Notes under the pieces: generated by a model
What the model was told of the DNA's origin: nothing
Databases searched by the model: none
The model's input: only the letters and a program-made list of their open reading frames with translations
Program-made: the position numbers and the translations under genes
In this document: in pieces, positions 57,789 to 64,000 of the stretch
Position numbering within the stretch: position 1 is the first letter of the stretch
How the letters are laid out: the number at the start of each line of letters is the position of its first letter
Assembly (NCBI RefSeq): GCF_000165425.1
Contig: NW_001799544.1
Span: 357,210-421,209 of the forward strand
DNA length: 64,000 bases
Direction of reading: 5' to 3'
From: Paramecium tetraurelia
Lineage: Eukaryota; Ciliophora; Oligohymenophorea; Peniculida; Parameciidae

Positions 57789-59254
57789 ATAATTAATATT
57801 ATTATTCTAAATTCTATAATAAATTACATAGTGTTTATCTAAAAATAATTAGATCAATTCCTTGTTTAAGAAATATAAAAAATTCTTTCAAGAACTAAAA
57901 TTGTAAAAGAAACTATTCATTCTCCAATATATTTTATATTTTCAATATTTAACATATTAAAAAGATCATCATAACTACAATAAATAGGTAAATAGAATAA
58001 TAACTCATTTATAAATATAGGTTTATCAAAAATGTCAGAGATTTTAAATTAAATATTCAACAATATTTAGTTTTTTACTACAATGCTTATAACATTATTC
58101 TAGAATTATAATACTAGAAATTAAAGTTAGTGTCTTGATAACTTAATAAGTGTAGATGTTAATTAAAATACTGAAATTATAATAGCATATATATTATTCA
58201 ATTTATTATAACAATTTTTAAATTATCAAATATTCGAATTCCTATATGATAATATATTTAGAATATTCATAACTAAATCTGATTATTACATCATATGATC
58301 AAATAGTTTAAATATGTTTACTAATTATTTCCGAAAATTGCTTTTATCTCCTAGAAATAAAGTGGCCACAGGGACATATATAAATAATTTTATTAGCTGA
58401 ATTACTAAATAATTTAAGATTAGAGTAAGTTGAGTTATTTAGTAAATGAATAAATTGAAACCAAATTATGACATCATCAAAAACTTGTCTAATTGTATAA
58501 TTAATAAGAGTAAAATTTATCAAAGCATTGATATTATATAAGATTTTTTAAGAAAAAATAACTAAAGTATTCAAAAAATTATATTTTAAAAATTTTGAAA
58601 ATAAGAAAGCTAATCTTGATTTATTCCATGGGTAGATCTATTAATATGAATTCAAGATAAGGTCAGATTTTAATAGTTTTCAGTAATTTAACTGTAAAAA
58701 CATTTTTAATATTAGAATACAAACTGATACTAAAAATCTGATAAAATAAAATTAATCAAAAATAAATAATTCTTTTACTTTGAAATACCAGTAAATTCAT
58801 AATAGTTTTATCATTCTTTAATTTCGGTTTAATTATTTATTAATTTACTAAACTATAATTGTGATAGAGAAATTATCCTCATCTTATTTAAATGTGATCA
58901 AGTTTATATCCATATTTATTCACTAGCGAAATAATTAATTTTCAGAATACAAACAATAATCGCCTAGTATTCTGTAGTTTAGTTCAACAATACTAATAAG
59001 AATTATGGCGAATAAATTCTTTTTAGTTATCTTAAATATTTGGAGACTCAAAATTGTAATTTAAATAAATTATTCTAACCAAGTAAGATTAGCAAGGGAA
59101 CTACATTAGTTTTTAATAGAAATCTAGCAACTCGAATAATATTAAATTTATTACTAATTCGATGACATAATCTCTATTAAAATATAGAAATCTCATTTGT
59201 TATAATTTTCTTTATAATACATTTTAAATAAATAAAACTTCATTAGTAATTATT
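57789..59254. other. 1.47 kb without a recognisable gene
   Basis: A/T-rich throughout, with divergent genes on either side, so it contains both promoters. No protein-like frame is visible. Like 20189-21689 it is long for an intergenic region in this kind of genome. Confidence 0.4.
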
Positions 59255-60676
59255 ATGTAATGCATTGAAGATTTACAATCAGATTCTCATAAAACAACTG
59301 AATTCAATAAAGCTATGATCATAGAAGAAGGAAGGTAGAAATTATTAGAATCTTTAGAATATCTAATTAAAATCAACACCTAAAAGGTAGAATCGTTATA
59401 AATTGAAATAATTTCTTTGAAGTCTAGTCTTATATAAAAATTAGATCAAATACTTGATATAACTAAGGATTGGATATCAAATTAATAAAAATAAAACATT
59501 GCATAAAGTTTCTTAAAAGAGATAGATCTAATAATAAAGAATTAATAATTTCAAGATGATCATATTATATTAGGGAATTCCATTATTTTTTTGAATAAAG
59601 GTTGGATACATAAAATTACTAAAAATTTGGAACTATTCAAAACATTTTCAGAATACCAAAATTGTAATCAAATTTTAAGTAATCTGGGTGGATTGCAATC
59701 TTAATAAAGCACATTTTAATTAGAATTTATTGATGATTCTATCTAATAAAAAGAAGCATGCAGAGCAATAGTATTCGATCCAAAAGGAAAGAAAATGGTA
59801 TCAACAAGTGGAAAGGAGATTAAAATCTGGAATTTTGAGAATGGAAAAATCAAATTGGTTCAATCACTTTAAGAACATGAAGAACTTGTTAATTGTTTAG
59901 TTTTTAGCTAAAAACAAGATTATTTTATTTCTGGATCTTCTGATAAATCTATTAGATTGTGGAAATAATCGAATAACAAGTGGTAAAGTTCTAAAAAATA
60001 TAATGATCATAAAGGAATGATTTAATGTTTAATTTTAACATAAAAAGAAGACTAATTAATATCATGTTGTAAAGAAAAATTAATTAAAATTTGGATTGTA
60101 GATTTTAGTAGTGATCAATTGAAACCTCAATATTCTTTAGAGAAACATAATGGTATTGTATATTCTTTAAGTTTAAATGAATCAGAGTCAGTTTTGGTTT
60201 CGTGTGGATCTGATTCAATTATTATGTGGGATAAAGGGAAAAATAATAAATGGAAGTTTTTTCAGGTTTTTAAGCAAACACAATAAGAAATTGGATGTCA
60301 TGTTAAGTTTTTAAAGGAAGATCAATTCATTTGGTTACCAGAGAGAAGTAATCATTTATGTGTATTTGAATAATACAAAGATGGTGAATTTCAAGAGAAT
60401 TAAAAGAAGAGGGTTTGCTTTTCAAAAACTTCAGGTTATTTGAATGAGTTTAACTTCCCAATTATTTATAATAAAGATTAAAATCTTATATTTTTGAGAC
60501 ACAAAATGCATATTTGCATACTAAAAGTGCAGAATGATGGATATTTATCTATAGTTTAAGAATTTGATTGTAAACATTGGTGTATATATGGAACAATAAC
60601 AAACAATGGATAATATTTAACATTTTGGGGAGGAGGAAAAAATAATTATGAAACTTATAAAATATAAAGGTAATGA
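59255..60676 (+). CDS. WD40-repeat protein with N-terminal coiled coil
   Basis: 473 residues, one exon, ATG 59255 (MQCIEDLQSDSHKTTEF) to TGA 60674-60676. The first 150 residues are a charged helix (EEGRQKLLESLEYLIKIN). WD blades begin near residue 165: CRAIVFDPKGKKMVSTSGKE then IKIWNFENGKI, YFISGSSDKSIRLWKQ, LISCCKEKLIKIWIVDF and LVSCGSDSIIMWDKGKN, with weaker blades after. A seven-bladed propeller scaffold is expected. It resembles the protein at 18647-20188 in plan. That one carries a paired-Cys motif before the coiled coil which is missing here, so an upstream exon may be missed. Confidence 0.8.
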
Positions 60677-61166
60677 AATACTTTTATGGTTTTAATTATT
60701 CTTAGAATTTGGAGGATAATCCATAAGCATCCTCTTTTTTTTAATAAAAGTAGTTAACTTCTCTCCAAAATCTAAAGTAATTATCTTCAATTTTATATGA
60801 AGCAACGTTTTATTTAGTAATTATTCACTATCATTTTAAATTATATGCTTTTAATAAATTTTAATCTTGCTCACACTTGTTTTCTAAATGGAATTCCCTT
60901 CATTCTTATTACTTCAACTAGAAGGTTAAAATTAATATTACAGTATTGGCTTACAAATTTTTTATTTTATAATTTCTTTATATAAATATTTCAATATGCC
61001 TCCTCATAAATTTATTACTGATTTAGTTTTTGATATTTGAGCCTTGATGTTCAAATTAATACTTATTTAAAACTTAGATTGTCCACATCCTTAATTAATA
61101 AATATTATCAATTAAATGGATTAAAATAAGCTTGATATATAAAAAGAAGATAAATAATAAAGATTA
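60677..61166. other. Intergenic, no gene seen
   Basis: About 490 bp of AT-rich DNA between two plus-strand genes. No protein-like frame was found. Confidence 0.35.
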
Positions 61167-63451
61167 ATGATGTTGTTAGAAAAGATAGAGTGGCAAATGG
61201 AGGATTTTAAAGGGTAAAATGAAGATAATGTAATTATGTTAATTGGAAAAACACGATGTGGAAAAAGCCCAATTTATAATTCTTATGTGGAGCTCCATTT
61301 TATATCAGTTAAGATGAACAAGGCAGAATAACTCTTGAACTTCTTTCAAAATAAAATATATTCCAAGAAATAAGATAAGGATTAAATTCAAAAACTAATA
61401 ACCCTAAGATATAAAATCGTATGGATTATTGTAAAAACCCTCTCTAAAATGAAAGTATAACTCTGTTTGATGGTTAATTTTGGGAAACTGTATAATTACC
61501 TATTGTCAATAATAACTCAACTACTGATTCTTAAACTCATTAATTGTATATTTATAATGCATCAAAAACAAAAAACTTTGAAAATTAATTATGGGCGTTG
61601 CAATCAACTTAATGTGCTTTCACAAGATAAAATTCTGTTGAATGTTATTATATAAGCCTGAGTTTATTTACCAAATTAGTTAATATTATTTTGAAAAAAA
61701 TACATATGAAGAATTACAGAATCTTGTATAGTCAGCAAGACAAAAGAGGCCAGTTAAGTGTTCTCAAAATTTGATTTAAACAAGCATATTTAAGTGATAT
61801 TAAATTAAAAATCTCATTTTCTAATTAGGTTTTTTTTAATGCTTATTTTAAATTGCTTGAAATATCTACCCGTAATTTAGAATTTGTGGAATCAAACAAA
61901 AAAAGAAAATTCCTAATGAACCCTTTCATTACTAATGTAACTTTAGGTTAACAATACTAAAAATATGGACAAACAATGGCTCTATTCATAAATCAATAAT
62001 AGTATAAATCTTTGATATATTGATTAATAGAATGCAGTTTTTGGTAAGTAGTTCTGATAGAATACTAAAAATGATTAAACAAATGTGTTTTTAATAAATA
62101 AAAATAAATAATATTCTATCGTAATAATTAAATTAATATGTAAAGTCCAAGTTAAATTTTTAAAGAATAAAGTGCTCTCAGGTCCAAAAGTGAGTTAGTT
62201 TAAAGAAAGTAAAGCAATGAAAATAATTTTGCCATCATATAATATAATATCTAAAGCGAAATTAGACTCAAGAATAAACATTCAATAAAAGATCAAATAG
62301 AATTTTTACAATCAGAAATTACAGCTTTAGATTAAATAACAGATTAATTAAGTGAGGAACAGAGAAAATATAGAAAGAGCAGATTGAAATTAAAATTAAT
62401 GTAAGTTTTGAGACAAAGTGAGCATGTTTCAACATTATCAATAAATCATATAGGTTAAAAAATTGAAAAAGAGAATAAAGAACTTATGCTTTATGTGTTA
62501 AAAGAAGCTTTAGCAAGAGATTAAAACAGAGAATTATTTATGACTGATGGGATACACTCTTGCGGATTTGATTCGATAATAGGAGCCTTTGGTTAAGATT
62601 AAGAATGTCTAAGATTCAGAACAACTTAAGTAGAATATGAATAATTAAAATCTGATTGTATGTTAAGGGAAGAATATTTATTAAATTTTCAGGAAAAAGT
62701 TTCAAAAATTTTTAAGGTTAGTCCATCGGATGTTTAAATTTTAGATATAACTGAAGGTAGCAGCATAATTTCATTCAAAATTTAGAGTAAAGCTGACTTA
62801 ATAAATGAACCAGAGTCAATGGAGTTTTTAGAAAAAACATGTAATGGAAAAGTTGATATTTATAATTATTTTTTTGAAAGTAAACATAACAAATCACGCC
62901 AGATAGGATTAAGCAGTAAAGATTTTGATAGTAGGTATAATATGGTTTGGGATGGTCTTCGAGAATGTCAATAGAGAGGACCTCTAAATTAACGTTATGA
63001 TTATTATTTTCCTAAAGGGTGCTATGGTTTTGGTTTAGATATTACCAAATATGGAATTGATTAAAATTGGATTTAAATGGATGGTAACAAAGATGAATGG
63101 AGAATATTGTTCCACGGAACAAAGAATGAGAATGTAAATGATATCATAGTGTCTTCTTTAAAAGAAGGATGGAGGAGTTTATATGAAGACGACCTATGTA
63201 AAGATGAATTTGGAAATAATGTTCCTGTTGGAAAAGGAATATACTTCTCTGATAAGTTCACTGTTTGTGTTGATAAAGGTTATGCTAAACCTATTCAAGT
63301 AAACAATAAGTCTTTCTCTGCCATCTTTATGACAAGAGTTAATCCGAAAAAAATCAGATAATCTGATCGCATGAAATAAGAGCGCTATTTTTTAGTAAAT
63401 AGAAGTGCAGATGTTAGATAATATAGAGTCCTAATATATGAGAATAAGTGA
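61167..63451 (+). CDS. P-loop NTPase fused to an ADP-ribosyltransferase-like domain (one frameshift)
   Basis: Starts MMLLEKIEWQMEDFKGQ. A Walker A motif follows (MLIGKTRCGKSPIYN). The frame then shifts by one base near 61280-61290: LCGAPFYISQDEQGRITLEL continues in the next register, as if one T were missing from TTCTTATG. After that, introns 61758-61784 (27 nt), 62002-62030 (29) and 62145-62172 (28) each remove TGA codons or restore frame. The C-terminal 150 residues, FPKGCYGFGLDITKYGID, WRILFHGTKNENVNDIIV and VPVGKGIYFSDKFT, have the His and Tyr blocks of a PARP-like fold. Total length is about 733 codons if one base is restored. The activity would be GTP/ATP binding coupled to ADP-ribosyl transfer (inference). 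It could also be a recent pseudogene. Confidence 0.6.
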
Positions 63452-64000
63452 TATAATTATCATAAATTATAAATATAATTAGGATACTATTTAATTTAAT
63501 TCTGTATTAATATTAATTACTTCTTTTATCAATTATTAGACGTCTAAAAATACGCTAAGGATTTATATAGAAAACTATGTTATTATATGGCTAATTTTTA
63601 GATATTTTTTTTTTATGGGCATCGTAATGAAGAAATATGAACTATCCAAAATAATTTGTTGGGGGTTACTTATTTAACATTAAGATATTAATTCAAGAAG
63701 TAGGTGTCATTTTAATTTGATGAATTTACAGCAGAATATATTAAAAAAGATGGTTAATTTCCTATTATAAACAGAATTATCCTTTTAATATATCTCTAAA
63801 TGAAACAAAAATCTTAATATGTAACTTTATACTATTTGTTTACGACAATATCAAATAATTGAAATAAAAAACAATGTAATGATTTTAGGATCAAGATTAT
63901 CTTACTTCTTACAAACTCTAATACATCATATGTGGGGAAAGTTTTAGGAAACCTCTTCAACCTCGATATCAGAAACTTTGGTAGGCAATAATTTATAAGG
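63452..64000. other. Right end, no confident gene
   Basis: AT-rich sequence with short frames in several registers, for example VGGYLFNIKILIQEVGVILI near 63660-63720 on the plus strand. No gene model could be supported up to the edge; a gene entering from beyond position 64000 on the minus strand is possible. Confidence 0.3.

Noticed and set aside
61758-62172. Three TGA codons as proof that the P-loop/ART gene is dead
   Set aside because: Introns of 27, 29 and 28 nt remove or bypass all of them; only the single-base break near 61285 remains unexplained.
63073-63261. Minus-strand frame MNLSEKYIPFPTGTLFPN
   Set aside because: It is the antisense of the ART-like domain, which has family motifs on the plus strand.
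1-64000. CRISPR arrays, bacterial operons or phage genes
   Set aside because: Tiny GT...AG introns, code 6 and eukaryotic protein families throughout; no spaced direct repeats were seen.

Overview
The window looks like macronuclear DNA of a ciliate, most likely Paramecium or a close relative. It is very AT-rich. Long reading frames open only if TAA and TAG are read as glutamine and TGA is the sole stop (genetic code 6). Nearly every multi-exon gene is split by GT...AG introns of about 20-35 nt. For most models I added up the exon lengths after removing these introns and the sum divides by three, so the standard code fragments almost every gene here. No tRNA, rRNA or CRISPR array was recognised.

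Layout, left to right. The 5' part of a dynein heavy chain gene runs off the left edge (1-2944, minus), divergent from a secreted M1 aminopeptidase (3299-5281). Then come a small MGC-start protein, an RPA70-like multi-OB-fold protein, a PH-domain protein and a p23 co-chaperone. A decayed cathepsin C gene follows (10057-11560). A minus-strand block (11584-20188) holds a small unknown gene, a multi-TM sensor-kinase-like gene with an unresolved 3' end, a zinc-knuckle gene with TGA at a zinc-ligand position, a truncated globin, a casein kinase 1 and a WD40 protein. After a 1.5 kb gap come a transmembrane RING-H2 E3 ligase, a syndetin (VPS50)-like gene, a TBC RabGAP, a DHHC palmitoyltransferase, and a mitochondrial ATP synthase delta-like gene that starts 43 bp from a divergent protein kinase. 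Next are an SF-assemblin-like and an SVIP-like gene.

The centre (36048-46994) is a single intronless frame for a 3648-residue protein with a SecA-type motor domain, hydrophobic segments, a hexapeptide repeat and a C-terminal membrane anchor. Downstream lies a 394-bp palindrome with 93-bp arms and an unusually GC-rich core. The right part holds two charged unknown proteins, a dual-specificity pseudophosphatase, an isobutyryl-CoA dehydrogenase-like gene, an IQ+MORN protein, a CHAP amidase resembling glutathionylspermidine amidase, a B-box+TPR protein in which four exons are each exactly one 34-residue TPR, another WD40 protein, and a P-loop NTPase fused to an ADP-ribosyltransferase-like domain.

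No operons are expected. Recurring themes are membrane traffic and lipidation (RING, syndetin, TBC, DHHC, SVIP-like, several MG- starts), ciliary and cortical structure (dynein, SF-assemblin, MORN) and signalling kinases. The observations I rate highest are the SecA-like giant, the possible CK1-globin fusion, the exon-per-TPR gene, the palindrome, the P-loop/ART fusion and the TGA inside a zinc knuckle. All calls are by eye, without database searches.
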